Assembly (NCBI RefSeq): GCF_013368755.1
Contig: NC_049564.1
Span: 814,001-878,000 of the forward strand
Origin: Talaromyces rugulosus
Lineage: Eukaryota; Ascomycota; Eurotiomycetes; Eurotiales; Trichocomaceae
DNA: 64,000 nucleotides
Reading direction: 5' to 3'
Shown: positions 10,736-22,886 of the stretch, piece by piece
How the letters are laid out: the number at the start of each line of letters is the position of its first letter
Position numbering within the stretch: position 1 is the stretch's first letter
The notes under the pieces: model-generated
Told to the model about the DNA's origin: nothing
Database searches by the model: none
The model's input: only the letters and a program-made list of their open reading frames with translations
Translations under genes and position numbers: made by a program

Positions 10736-11604
10736 GGTCTGCCATGGTGTTAGGCGGGCTGATAACTTGCTCGAAATGGCGCGAATCCCTGGAGGGCCAT
10801 GATGGTTTCCTCTAGACGGACTCAGTCTTGTTTTCTTTGGGGCGGCTTGGACTGCTTGACTTACTTGAATAAGTATACAGACCAGAAGAGCACCACGGAA
10901 AACACTTGGATCTTGCGGAACTGGGTCGACGGCCGACCCAGGACGTGGTCTGTTGTCTAGTCAATATCCAGAGGGTCAAAACACAGAGGATAATAAAACC
11001 AACCAATCATTCCAAACGTAAACTATAATCACGAGTATATAGCAAGGATAGCAATCAACACATGCCGGGGCTAGAACGCGAGTGCCAGGGATCAAACCCA
11101 GAAAAAGAGTAGTAAGTGGGCTGTCAGGACTAGGTAGAACCGCGAGCTATGGCCGTAGTCTTTCTTCAGGTGAAGATGAGTTGTTTGAGGCCAGTCACAT
11201 GCAAAGCCAACGCCTGCCAGTCATCCGCTAGTAGCCGATACAGGGATAAAGAAAGATCATGCGCTAAAAAGATGAAAGGAGAGACAATAATACAAATTGT
11301 TGGCAAGGTCTGTGCAAGGAGCGAGAAAGTCAAAACGACATGAGTAAATTGTATTAGTAAAAGGAGTGGTAAGAGTGGTGGTATTTTCCAATGTAGCAAT
11401 GTGGTCGTTCCTTTTCACATGCAGAAGTGCGCCGCATGTGAAGATCACGCGGGTGTGGCCAATCATAAATTAGGAACGGGGGCTTTTTTTGCGGGGGCAT
11501 GTGACATCACATCCAAAGCGGAAATCCGACAACATTTGGAATTTATGTAGAGTAAAATATATGTATAATAAAGTATGTATAGTAAAGTATGTATAGTAAA
11601 ATAG
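10736..11604. other. Intergenic region
   Basis: About 870 bp without a convincing gene except the possible upstream exon of the hydrolase (minus strand, 10736-11006, hydrophobic). At 11547-11602 there is a short AT-rich tandem array based on about 14 bp (GTATGTATAGTAAA repeated with variants). Confidence 0.4.
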
Positions 11605-13090
11605 CTACGACTGCTTGCAATACGTCCTCCCCCCCGCAACCTGCCACCGACACAGCCACACTTCCATGGCCATTCCGAGAAACCCGGCGATGCAGATGCC
11701 CCCGGAGTCGCTCACCGTGGTCGCAGCCAGGGAGAACTCGCGGTCCTCTGCCGGCACTCGATCGCCAATTTCTGCAAACGTGTTTACATACACCAGTCCG
11801 CCGAGGAGGCCTTCCCAAAATACGACGAGGAAGATGAAATACACGTTCGGGATGAAGTTGAACAAGGCATGCAGGGTGAGCAGCGTCAAGTTGATCACCT
11901 GCAAAAAAGACGGAAGGTACAAGTTGTGGACTCGGAAAAAGGGCGTAGAGGACCGTGAGATAAAGACACCTATTTGGTAGATGGCGTTGTAGGCCGGGTA
12001 AAAGGCTCGAAACTGTTTAAAAGGCGTCTCGTCCAAGGGGAACAAAAGAGTAGGTGCGACTCCTTGATTGATGGTGTATTCTGCAACATAGACCAAGAGC
12101 AAAGGCAGCATACTAGGAATGTGTTAGTGAGTGGTAGAAAAAGTAGAATATCGGATGGCAAGCTTACAAGGGCATGAAAAGACCTTTAGAGCGCTCAAGC
12201 TTGGCCATTAAAAGCGCCCATCCATTTGAGCCTGCGCTGTTTCCTGTAGCCTTTGAAGCTATGCCGTCTCGCGGTTCAGCAACCAGGTCGGCATCTTCGA
12301 CATCATCCGTACCAGCTATGGGCTGATACTCAGATTGCATGCGAGATATATAGCGGATCGGCTCCAATGGCAAAACCATGAAGAAGTTGACGAGCATCAC
12401 TGCAGGCAGACAAGCGGACGCCAATAGAGTGGATTTGACACTCAGGCCAAATGAAGTTGTTGCAAGGGCGTAGGCTCCTGCACCAACTAGACCTGCGGCA
12501 CCGGTGCCGCTGCTCCATGCTGCAAGGCTGAATGGGCCGTAATAGTGCGTCAGCCCTAGGAAGCTGAGTTCTCCACCACCGCTGGAGAGACTGGCCAGGA
12601 CTATGCCGGCCAGCTTTGTAGAAATAGCACCGCCATCGGTCGTTGCAGGCGTGAGGGCAATTATTAACATGCCTAGAACCGAGAGAGCGACAAAAATGAT
12701 GACGCGGACAGGGTAAGGTACGAGGTGGATGAAGTAGGGGGCTGTCAGTTTGCACGCGAAAGAGGGCACCACATCGGCCAGAAGCACGACGCCTTTTGGA
12801 AAGCCCGAACCGACCAGATCGAGCGCGGCGGAGAGGATGACCACGTAGAGGACATTATTGATCAATCCTGACGTTGAAAAGAAAGTGCGTAGTTAGTGAA
12901 TGTGCTATCAACGAGAGGTCACGCGACTAGCCAGAGAGGAGCACCCACCAAAGAACCAGAAAGCGGTGCAAACGCGAGGATCGACCCCGTTGAAGATGGC
13001 CTTGAGTCTGTCGCGGAAACCAGCCCATGACGTACCAGGGCTTCCGGGGAGAGGCAGCGGCATGGGCAGTGGTGGTGTTTCAGCTGGCAT
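11605..13090 (-). CDS. BTN1: Battenin (CLN3 family) vacuolar membrane protein
   Basis: Multi-spanning membrane protein of the vacuole/late endosome; yeast Btn1 affects vacuolar pH, basic amino-acid transport and endosome-Golgi trafficking. Model: complement of 11605-12112, 12168-12867 and 12949-13090, giving 449 aa. Intron 12868-12948 joins 'CTAFWFF' to '[20 protein letters not shown]', and intron 12113-12167 joins 'GLFMP' to '[23 protein letters not shown]', both very characteristic of CLN3. Ten or so hydrophobic helices can be seen, including '[12 protein letters not shown]' and the C-terminal '[17 protein letters not shown]'. The start is uncertain: 13090 gives a proline-rich N-terminus of normal length, while the frame continues to an ATG at 13309 and a splice-like CTAATCACAG lies just upstream of 13130. 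Confidence 0.88.
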
Positions 13091-14419
13091 ACCAGACGAT
13101 AGTGATTGTTTGGCAGATGCTAAGACAGGGCTCGTCACAAATGCATTTCTGTGATTAGCAAGCAGTGGCACAAGAGCATCTACACGGAGGGCTTGGCGAG
13201 AGTCGAGACAGCGCCCTGGAGAGAGAATCCTAACTGAAGGAGATGGAGGTGGTTGAATTTGTCGTCCGCTTCCGATCTCGTGGTCGTTGGATGAGCGCAC
13301 GGGCCACATTCACGAGATCGCTGATAAGAGCGTCACCGCCTTTATTTTCTACTATAAATACTCTATGCTTAAACTATATATTTTGTTCAAAAAAAGAAAG
13401 AAAAAAACCAACGACGGAGGAAAACAGAAGCATGCCGACTAGGAAAATCACTGCATGCTGCCAGGCAACATAACTGGACCACGGTAATTCTCCGAGTCGT
13501 CATCCCCAAGTATGCTCGGCCATTATTATTGTTATTGTTATTGTTATTATTATTATTATTAAAGCGGTTTCAATCGGACGGTATGCTCCGGACTGAGCAG
13601 TTGCACAGGGAGATTGAGTAGCATGCACATATATGTTTGTATATATATATATTCTGTAGAATAATATGAATGAAAGAATATAATAGAAGCGGTCAGGTCG
13701 CGCGCGCTGACATCAGCGGCCGATCCACCGCGAGTACACGCTAGTCCGGGAAAGGACTAGCATACGGACCCGCGATGCCGCGTTGTCGATCCAGGCCAGC
13801 CAATCACAGTGCAGTGCATCGCGCATCGCCATTCCAATGTTGAATGATTCCATGTTTTCTCTGCTGTTTGCTGGCAATTCTTTCCCCGCGCATTGCGAGT
13901 GGGGGGTCCTTTAGGTAATGGGTGAGATTAGTGGCTGCTAGTGTGGGCCGGCCAAGGCAAGGCACCGAGGGATAGACGCTAGTGCTACGTACTTGCTGCT
14001 TAGTGCTGGGACCCACCCGCACCCCATGCGGTGCAAAAAACTAAAAGTCGGCCATCCCAGACTTCTCCACAGTGTGTGTTTTTCACTCCAACTTGCTCTT
14101 CCGACTTGCTACATCCTCGCCATCGCCATCACCATCACCAGCCTGCGCCCAGCAGCACTCTCCTCCTCCCCCTCCTCCTATCTTATCTCTTCTTCTTCCT
14201 CTCCCTCTTCCTTTCCTCCCTCCTCTTACCGCCCGTCATCTCCTCGTCGTGTGCACGTGTGGCGTCGCGCGCCCAGATCTCCACCCCCAAAACACCTTGC
14301 TCCGTCTCCACCGCTGTTGTCTCGTCTTGCCAACGCCAACGTCAACCCTCTCGAGTCCAAATAACCCCTGATCCGGTGAATTCCTTTCTCGTCGTCGTCA
14401 TCTCCTACGAAGCGTCTTC
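13091..14419. other. Divergent promoter region of BTN1 and the Rxt3-like gene
   Basis: No independent gene seen. Contains a trinucleotide (ATT/GTT) microsatellite at 13522-13560, a TA-rich tract near 13634-13652, and a long pyrimidine-rich stretch at 14090-14340 (CTCCTCC, CATCACCATCACC), which is typical of the 5' leader of highly expressed or regulatory fungal genes and probably belongs to the Rxt3-like transcript. Confidence 0.5.
13522..13560. repeat. ATT/GTT trinucleotide microsatellite
   Basis: Seen directly: about 13 trinucleotide units of ATT with interspersed GTT, in the BTN1/Rxt3 promoter region. Confidence 0.9.
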
Positions 14420-17400
14420 ATGGACCACCAACGTCCACCGCCGCCGTTTTCTCGATCGTCGCTGTTCAACACTGCTCCCCAGTCTACCCGTCAGTATGGT
14501 TCAGAACAACAGCAGCAGCAACAACAACAACAGTCACGCCAGGATGGACGAACGCATCCCTCGTATAATGCGCTACACCATCCAGAGACGGAATCGTCGA
14601 GAACAACTTCCTCCTTCGGCTATGGTCCCCCTTCGTTCGCGTCAGATATGAGACCCAGGTCCCGACCTCTCTCGCCCATGCGATTTGGTGCCATGCGATC
14701 AGCTGCCTCTTCGCCTGAGAAGCAAAATGGCGCCGCTGCGAAAGAATCATCAAGCGCGCTATACCATGATGGTAGGACTTTTTTCCCTTTCCTCCGTCTT
14801 TTTTTCCATATCTTCCCGTTCCCCGTCGCACTTTGAGACCATGTACATTATTGTTCCTATCCTTGTTACCCTCTCTATGACTTTCCTGCTACGGCGTTGC
14901 TCATGCCACGTCTACTCCGTACGCCAACGGGACGCTGCTGTCAAAGGAAGCGCTATATGCGACTTGGTGTTGCACACGCTGTGTGACGCGGTTATTCGCC
15001 GACATGTCAGCCCTCCTGCCCAAAACAAGTCGTCTTTGTTGAGTTGGTTGGCCCGTTGGTCCCGGGAGCGCTAGCCCGTTTGGGGAAGCTGCACGCTTGG
15101 CCCGATCTGGCATAGCGCCCCTGCATCAGCCGCGGCCGCGACTTCCGTTTGTGTTGTTGCTCTATTGTTTCCTGCCCTTCGATCTTCTCCCTCTGCTCTT
15201 GTGGATGAGCTGCTGCTGCTTCTTCTTCTTCTTCTTCTTCCTCTACTATTACTGCTCCTATATCCATCCTCCCTCTTGTTCTTTTATCAGTACAGCACTT
15301 GCGCCCGCGCAGTTAGCCCGTTTGCGACGCAGTGCCGGACCCCTTAGTGGCGGTGAGTTGCGACGACAAGGCTGCCGACGTTTTCCACCAGCAATTGACG
15401 AGACCGCCTTTTCCTTTTTTTTTTGGTTTTTTTTTTAATTTTCTCATTTTTTCATCGTGGATGTTCAGGCTAACGAGCACTTCTTCCAGGCCCAACCGAG
15501 CCGTCGACGTCCGGACTTGGCTTCAATCGCCGTCAGATGCCTCCCCCCTCGCCTCCGCAGCCGTATCCATCTCGGAGCCTACCCGGAACATCGTCGCAGC
15601 CTGCCCATCCGCTTCCACGTGACTCGGCCTCGGCTCCCTTGCATCGTCCCGGAAGTAGCATGTCAATATCCTCCATGCTGGGGGGCTCAGATCCAGATCG
15701 CTTAGCCCGTGAAGCCCCGCCTTCCATCTTCTCACGACCTTCAATGTCGTCGTCCTCCCCATTCGGAACTACACGCACCCCTGGAGGAGCCATGTCACCC
15801 CCCACCGCGCCTGCCCGACCCGCTTCTTCTGTCGAACACTCACTTTTGCGGCGATCGCGGACTCCGGACAAACAGTACTCGAAAGACCGCCCCTCATCCA
15901 AGTCGAGCTCTAACAGTATATCATCTGACGCCTTCAAATTCGTCTTTGGAAGAGCTCCCTTATCCCAGTATTCCGAAAAGGCTTCCAGACCACAAGGGTC
16001 CCCACCCTCCTCCGAACCGCCTTTAACACACTCCCGTCAACATAGCCTGGGTGGACAGAGAGCTAGCAGCCAACCTATCCATGAAGAACAACGCGGTCCT
16101 GGATATAGTCCTCGGTCTAGAATTTTAGGCGAGGGTCTTCTAGGCAGTACCCAGCGCCCAGCCTCCTATGCAGATCATGATAATCGGCCGATTCAAAGAT
16201 ATGGTGGCATTTACTCGGACCGGGCTCGAGAAGAACAGACAGCTCGAGAGCGAGAACGTGAGCGTGAACGAGAAAAGGAACGAGAAAAGGAACGGGAGCG
16301 GAATCGAGAAAGAGAGCGAGAGCGAGAGCGAGAGAGAAGCTCCTTCAACGAGTTAGATAATAAGGGCACTGTTGGATCGCTCCATGGCAGATACGGAGTG
16401 CCGTTTTCTGAACGTGAACCGGATCGACTGCAAAGCCATGCACCGTGGGAAATCAATCGATCTCAACCGGGATCACCTGAAAACAGGCGGTTTGGAGGCT
16501 CAGAGTCTGGGTCTGGATTTGGCTTCGGTGCTATACAAAGTTACACAAAATCTCTTGGTTCCCAACTGGGAACTTCTCGCGTCTCTCAACCCCCGCCACA
16601 ACACTCTGGTGTCTCCCTTCAATCTCGCCAGGATCAGCCAACACCACCTCCCCATGATAACCCATTCCACCACAAACCTACCCCGGGCCGCCCAATCTCT
16701 GTGACCTCTATACCTTCGGGCAACCAACAGCCGACAAGCGCTCCGGGGTCTTCGACAAACGACGAGCAACGCCGGAAGGGCAGTGATGATTTGATGCAGC
16801 ATCGGAGTTTTCTCGGAATCAATGCTGACGGTCGTCGTGCCGGAAGAGCATCGCCCCTACCGCAAGCTGTTCAAGGCGCCCAAGCCCAAATAATCGGGCC
16901 GGCTGGAGAATCCGGTATCAAAGGAGAGCTAGGACGAGTGTTTGCAGGCATTGGCAGCGGAGTAGGCACCGGTATATCGGGCTCGGTAGGAAGTGGGCAT
17001 TCGACGCCAATGACGGCGAGTCCCTTCAAGCGAGAGAGCCTACCTGGCCACCCGGAAAGTGTAGATGATAGCAAGTTTGGTCGTGGGGCGTCTTCTACCA
17101 ATGGAAGGAAACGAAGCGCGAAGGACGAAGACGTCCAATTCGAGGCCGGTGAACAATCTCTTGATGGACGAACCACATCTTCCTCTCGAGGTAGCTCTCG
17201 TCGCGGCCGCCATGTCCATCATCACCATCATCAGTATGTTGACAGGGCCGACACGTACCTACTAAAATTTGCTACTAATCCAGATTCTAGCCATCATCAT
17301 CACCGCCACAAGAACGAAGAAGAGGGAGCGACACAGCGTACACCTTCTGGGCCAGCGAGCATTTTGGGGAGATATGCACCCGCTGAGACGGCTGCTGCTC

Positions 17401-18314
17401 CTACGAGCGCACCACCTTCAGCACATCATCACCATCATCATCACCACCACCACCATGGCTCACGTCCTGCCGTGTCAGCTGCAAACACCGCTCCAGTACC
17501 GCCACCTCGGGAAGTTCACACGGTCGTGAATATCAAACCACTGCTGAAGAGTATCGCACATTTGCCGCGGCATCATCTTGGATCAACGTTGTATGCCCCA
17601 CGCATCGGTGTACCAAGCTCCAACTCGGGTGAAAGCCGCAAGTTTGGCTACACTAGCACTCCAGTGCCTATTCCACGCTTTGAAGGCAAAGAAAACTGTA
17701 CATTCACTGTGCGTGTCCCTCGATACCGCATTGACACTGGCCATCGAGAAGAGATATGTGCACGCCGAGCTCTTTGGGGTACGGGCGTTTATACGGATGA
17801 TTCAGACCCTGTGGCAGCCGCCATTCACTCTGGATACATCCGTGGAGAATGGGGAGACAATGTTGACATTTCGATGCTGGATCTTGAGGTCAAAGATGGG
17901 TACAATCACGTACCGCCGGCCGACGGAGATGAGAGTTCGACAGGCAACAAAAGAGTGCCGCCGGTATTTGAAGACAACAAGGACCTGCATATAACACTGC
18001 TCATTCTTCCTCGGTTGGAAAAGTATGAGCCTAGCCTCATGTTTGGCCTCAAGTCTCGCCTGTGGGACGGCTCGCACGATGGCATGAGTTTCAAGGTCGA
18101 GCGTATTGAGTGGGTTGACGAGGGTTCAACCCGTGGAGAGGAGCGCAGCGGAGCAGCCCGGCGAAAACGGCTGCAAAACATGATGCAGTCTGGACGAATT
18201 TGCACTGGGCCTAGTTTGCTACGCATGCGTGGTGGGGCTACTGGAGGAGTGAGGCCGGAGAAAGATATTGGTGCCAGCACGGCGGCAGCGTCTGCTACTG
18301 TGCAGCCTGTCTAG
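14420..18314 (+). CDS. Rxt3-domain protein, Rpd3L histone deacetylase complex subunit
   Basis: The C-terminal third carries the Rxt3 domain ('CARRALWGTGVYTDDSDPVAAAIHSGYIRGEW', read in two halves around residue 850), a subunit of the large Rpd3 histone deacetylase complex. Exon 1 is 14420-14771; a long 718-bp intron (14772-15489, GTAGGA...CCAG, phase 1) joins it to 15490-18314; unspliced this gives 1058 aa. A second, in-frame 57-bp intron is likely at 17234-17290 (GTATGT, branch-like GCTACTAATC, TTCTAG), which would fuse two His runs and give 1039 aa. The long N-terminal part is disordered: poly-Gln, Ser/Pro-rich segments, an alternating Arg-Glu block at about residues 345-380, and an 11-His run at 17424-17456. 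Domain identity is firm; the exact exon 1 is less so. Confidence 0.82.
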
Positions 18315-18875
18315 TAATTGTGTAATAGATAATAAAGGTTTTTCATGGATACTTTCACATGTACGTGTTGAATAATTACAAAACTGATTGCGAACGACAT
18401 CAATTGTGAAGTGAAGCAATATACTGTCTACAGCGTTGGTCTTGTGATGTCTACTTTACTTGTATTTGAGACGGCATCAACGAGGCCGTCAACTACATGT
18501 AGTACATAAATGTATGTTTACTATTTACATATGTGCTTCAATGCTATATGTCCAGGCAGCATATAAACAAGTTGATAACTTTCCGTTTTAGGAAGTGCCT
18601 ATGTAGTATCGGCCCAGCCGCAGTCAAGTAGTATGACTCACTATACAGGTATGACTCAGTGCTCGCACATACAATTTTTTTGTTTTTTTTTTAATATTAT
18701 TTAGACTTTTTTTCGTCTCATCAATTGATATACTTTTTTTTGAACAAAATATTTTTTATTTCAACAAGGAACCGGTAGTCAACACGCCACATCCTCAGGT
18801 TCCTTCCTGCGACGCGCTTCGTAATACTCTTGGCCTTCGCCTCGGACACCTGCACAGTCTTGTGCTCTATTGAGA
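18315..18875. other. Intergenic region
   Basis: AT-rich spacer between the Rxt3-like gene and the valyl-tRNA synthetase gene, with poly-T runs near 18675-18760. No gene or structured element seen. Confidence 0.5.
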
Positions 18876-21800
18876 ATGGCATCTACAAACGCTCCAGATA
18901 AACCCATGAGTGAGAAACAACGACTTAAACATGAAAAATTCATCAAGAAGCAAGCGCAGCAGCAGCAACAACAACAAGCCATTAGTACTGTTTCCAAACA
19001 GAGCAAGGCTAAGACACAGGATGCTTCTTATTCTACTACTAGTACTGTTAAGACATCAAAGGACTGGATTGATGAAACCCCATCCGGACAGAAAAAGATC
19101 CTGAAACCGCTAGACGACGACTTGCACAAGGCGTACATTCCGAAAGTTGTCGAGTCGGCCTGGTACAGTTTCTGGGAAGAGCAGGGGCTGTTCAAGCCAC
19201 GGACAAACGAGGAGGACGGCAGTTTCAAGGCAAAAGGGAAATACGTTATTGCTATACCGCCACCTAATGTACAGACTCATTTTCCCCTGCGTATAGCGAT
19301 TGGTTTGCTAATAATACTGGTTGCAGGTGACTGGCAAACTACACATCGGCCACGCCCTGGCGCTCTCGCTCGAAGACACGCTCATCAGGTGGCATCGCAT
19401 GCGGCAGTTTACAACACTATACATCCCCGGCTGCGACCACGCAGGCATTGCCACGCAAGCCGTTGTCGAAAAGCAACTGGCCAAGAACCCCAAGGATGGT
19501 AAATCCAAGAGACAGGATTTCAGCCGCGCTGAATTCGTGCAGCTGTGCCAGGATTGGAAGGAAGACTATCATCGAGCGATAAACAATACGACGCGGAAAC
19601 TAGGTGTTTCTGTGGATTGGTCGCGCGAGGCATTTACAATGAGTCCACAGCTTTCAAAAGCCGTGACTGAGACTTTTGTGCAGCTGCACTCTGAGGGACT
19701 GATATATCGAGCTAATAGGCTTGTGCATTGGTCGTGTCGGCTCACCACGGCGTTGTCGACACTGGAGGTGGATCAAAAGGAAATCGAAGGCACGACGAAG
19801 CTTAGTGTGCCTGGCTATGACAGGAAGGTTGAGTTTGGAACGCTCACGTATTTCAAATACCCGATCGAGGGTTGTCCGGGACAGACAATAGAAATAGCAA
19901 CAACAAGACCGGAGACAATGCTCGGCGATACTGGTATTGCTGTGCACCCGCAGGACGAGAGATATAAGGATCTTGTGGGCAAGATTGCGCAACACCCGAT
20001 CATACCTGACCGGAAACTGAGGATCGTCGCCGACGAATATGTGGAGCGGGATTTTGGCACTGGTGCAGTCAAGTTGACGCCTGCTCACGATTACAATGAT
20101 TTCAATCTGGGCAAGAAACACAATCTGCCATTCATCAACATCCTAAACGAGGACGGAACTCTCAATAGCAACGCTGGACACTACGCCGGCGAGAAGCGGT
20201 TCAATGCAAGATACAAAGTGATTGAGGAGCTAAAGACGCTCGGCCTCTATACAAAGCAAGAATCAAACAAGATGGTCATCCCCATCTGCAGCCGGTCTGG
20301 CGACGTCGTTGAGCCGCTGCTCAAACCCCAATGGTGGATGAAAATGGAGCCGTTGACGAAACCCGCCATAGATGTGGTTGAGAGCGGCGAGCTCGTGATC
20401 AGGCCGGAGCTACAGAGAAGACAGTATCTGCAGTGGATGCAGAATCTGCAGGACTGGTGTCTGTCGAGACAGCTCTGGTGGGGTCATCAGATACCGGCTT
20501 ATTTTATCACTATTGACGGTGAAGGTGATGGGGATGATTCTAACGATGACTACTGGGTATGTGGCAGGACAGAAGAGGAAGCTCAGCAGAAAGCAGAAGA
20601 GAAATTCCCGGGCAAAAAACTGAAACTCAGGCGAGACGAAGACGTCTTGGATACCTGGTTTAGCTCTGGACTTTGGCCATTTAGCATCCTCGGATGGCCA
20701 GACAAGACGTCGGATTTCGAAAACTACTTTCCCACCACGACTATGGAGACTGGCTGGGACATTCTACCATTCTGGGTCAGCCGCATGATCATATTCTCTC
20801 TAAAACTGACCGGCAAAGTGCCCTTCAAAGAGGTCTTTTGCCATGGCTTGATACGGGACAGCGATGGTCGAAAAATGTCCAAATCGCTCGGGAATGTCGT
20901 TGACCCGCTTGATATACTTGACGGAATCAGCCTGGATGACCTGCATAAAAAGCTGCTACAAGGTAATCTAGCCGAGAGCGAGGTCAAAAATGCGCAAAAG
21001 TACCAGAAAAAGGCCTTCCCACAGGGCATTCCTGAGATTGGGGCCGATGCCTTGCGGTTTTCGCTCGTCAACTACACTCAAGCATCTGGCGGTGACATTA
21101 GCTTTGATGTAAAGACGATGCAGGGCTACCGGAGATTCTGTAACAAAATCTACCAGGCTACGAAATACGTGCTTGGAAAGCTTGGCAATGATTTTGTTCC
21201 TCGCGAGACCAGTGCTTTGACAGGAAAAGAAGGGCTAGCAGAGAAATGGATCCTGACAAAGATGAATACGGCCGCAAAACAAGTTAACCAGGCGCTGGAA
21301 GAGCGTGAATTCGCGAGGTCGACTCAGATCATTTACGGGTACCTGTACGATCAACTGTTTGATATCTACATTGAGAATTCCAAGTCGATCATCTCGGATG
21401 GTACGCCTGACGAAGCTCGTTCTGCCATGGACACGCTCTACACCACGCTTGAGTCGGGCTTGCGGCTCATGTCTCCATTCATGCCCTTTCTGACTGAAGA
21501 GCTGTGGCAGCGGCTGCCGCGCAGACCTAGCAACAGCACATCCTCGATTACTATCGCGGAGTATCCAGAGTATGAGACGGCCTTTGATGACCCCAGGTCA
21601 GAGACGGCCTATGAGCTTGTACTAGGCTGTTCAAAGGGTATCCGGTCACTGATAGCAGACTATGCTGTCAAAGATAAAGCACAGGTTTATATCGCACCTC
21701 TAAATAAGAAGTCATATGAAACTGCGTCCGCTCAGCTCTCATCTATCAAGTCACTCAGTGGGAAGATACCAGTGGATATCAGCATTCTCAACCCCGAAGA

Positions 21801-22095
21801 ACCCAGCCCTGATGGTTGTGCTGTATTCCCTGTGTCTGCTGACGCGAACGTCTATATTGAAGTCAAGGACCGCATACAAGATGCTAGAAAGGAGGCTGAA
21901 AAGTTCAAGGCCAAGTTGGACGAGGCAAGAAACGACCAAGATGAAGTTGACTCGCTCGTGGCCGAGCTGAACAAAGTACAGGATAAGGGCGTCACAGAGG
22001 CCATGCAGTCGGCCGAGAGCCGGAAGAGAGATGTTGGGGCCAGATTGCGAGCACTGGAAGACACGGTTGCCATGTTTGAGAAAATGTCGATTTAG
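18876..22095 (+). CDS. Valyl-tRNA synthetase
   Basis: Class I aminoacyl-tRNA synthetase that charges tRNA-Val. Exons 18876-19268 and 19327-22095 (58-bp intron GTACAG...GCAG, phase 0) give 1053 aa. The splice restores 'IPPPNVTGKLHIGHAL', which contains the HIGH motif; 'GRKMSKSLGNVVDP' supplies KMSKS. The CP1 editing domain ('TTRPETMLGDTGIAVHP', 'AHDYNDFNLGKKHNLP') and the C-terminal anticodon-binding and coiled-coil domains are present. The N-terminal extension (residues 1-60) is Lys/Gln-rich, as in fungal cytosolic enzymes. In yeast one gene serves both cytosol and mitochondria through two starts; no upstream in-frame ATG is available here without another exon, so dual targeting is not shown. 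The ATG at 18876 is the first usable start. Confidence 0.95.
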
Positions 22096-22886
22096 TGACT
22101 GTCCTTAAAAATTCACATTCACGTTCATTATCTTTGCATATTTCATAACCGTCGGTTGACATATCATTGTTGGTCTTGTGATATCTTCATCCGCTGTAAT
22201 TACATGTTCGACCGGGTGACCGGAAGACTAGCAAGTATATTTCTGGGTATAAGATGTGGTTGGCCACGTGTACTGGCAAGGTAAGATGGCGTTTTCAACA
22301 ATAACGTTTAAGTTGCTAGACTTACGACCGAGTCCAACACTGAAGCTAGGATGACTCCAAGTACAAAAATATAATACATGTGTAAAGATTACGGTAATTA
22401 CCAACATACAGTTTGAGTCAGCGACGTCCTCTGCCAAGCTCCGAGGCCCGGTCAATCCGGGGATCTATGAGAGCACTCAATACACTGCGTAAACAACGTA
22501 TTCACCCAGGTATAATAGAGATGACCTTTAAAAATTTCTAATATATCACGCGACAGGATTAGATGCCTAAAAATACAATAACAAAAATAAATACCACTTG
22601 GCTGATGCTACTTTATATAATTATTATTAGTGCAATTGGAGGGGCAACGCGGCCGTCGTTCAGCCGAGGTCCAACGGCCCACGGGTAACGCAGCTTCCCA
22701 GCGCCGTCCCGAAGTCGACCTTAACTCTCACTCTGGTTCACGGTTCACGGCGAATTCTAATATTTCCCTAGCTTGTGATCTTGAGAAATTTAATTCTTTC
22801 TCTTTTTTTCCCTTCCCCTTTACTTATATTATTCCCTCAATCCTCCTTCCTCCTTCCTCTCCAAGCTGAGCCCAACAGTCGAGGGG
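22096..22886. other. Intergenic region
   Basis: About 790 bp of spacer. The last ~150 bp are pyrimidine-rich (CTTCCTCCTTCC) and look like the promoter/leader of the carnitine acetyltransferase gene. No gene seen. Confidence 0.5.

Noticed and set aside
12330..12755. A 141-codon minus-strand frame inside the battenin gene
   Set aside because: Overlaps a conserved membrane exon in another frame and is rich in Arg/His/Cys without pattern.
13522..13560. Regular short repeats as a possible CRISPR-like array
   Set aside because: It is a simple trinucleotide microsatellite with no spacers, in a fungal genome.
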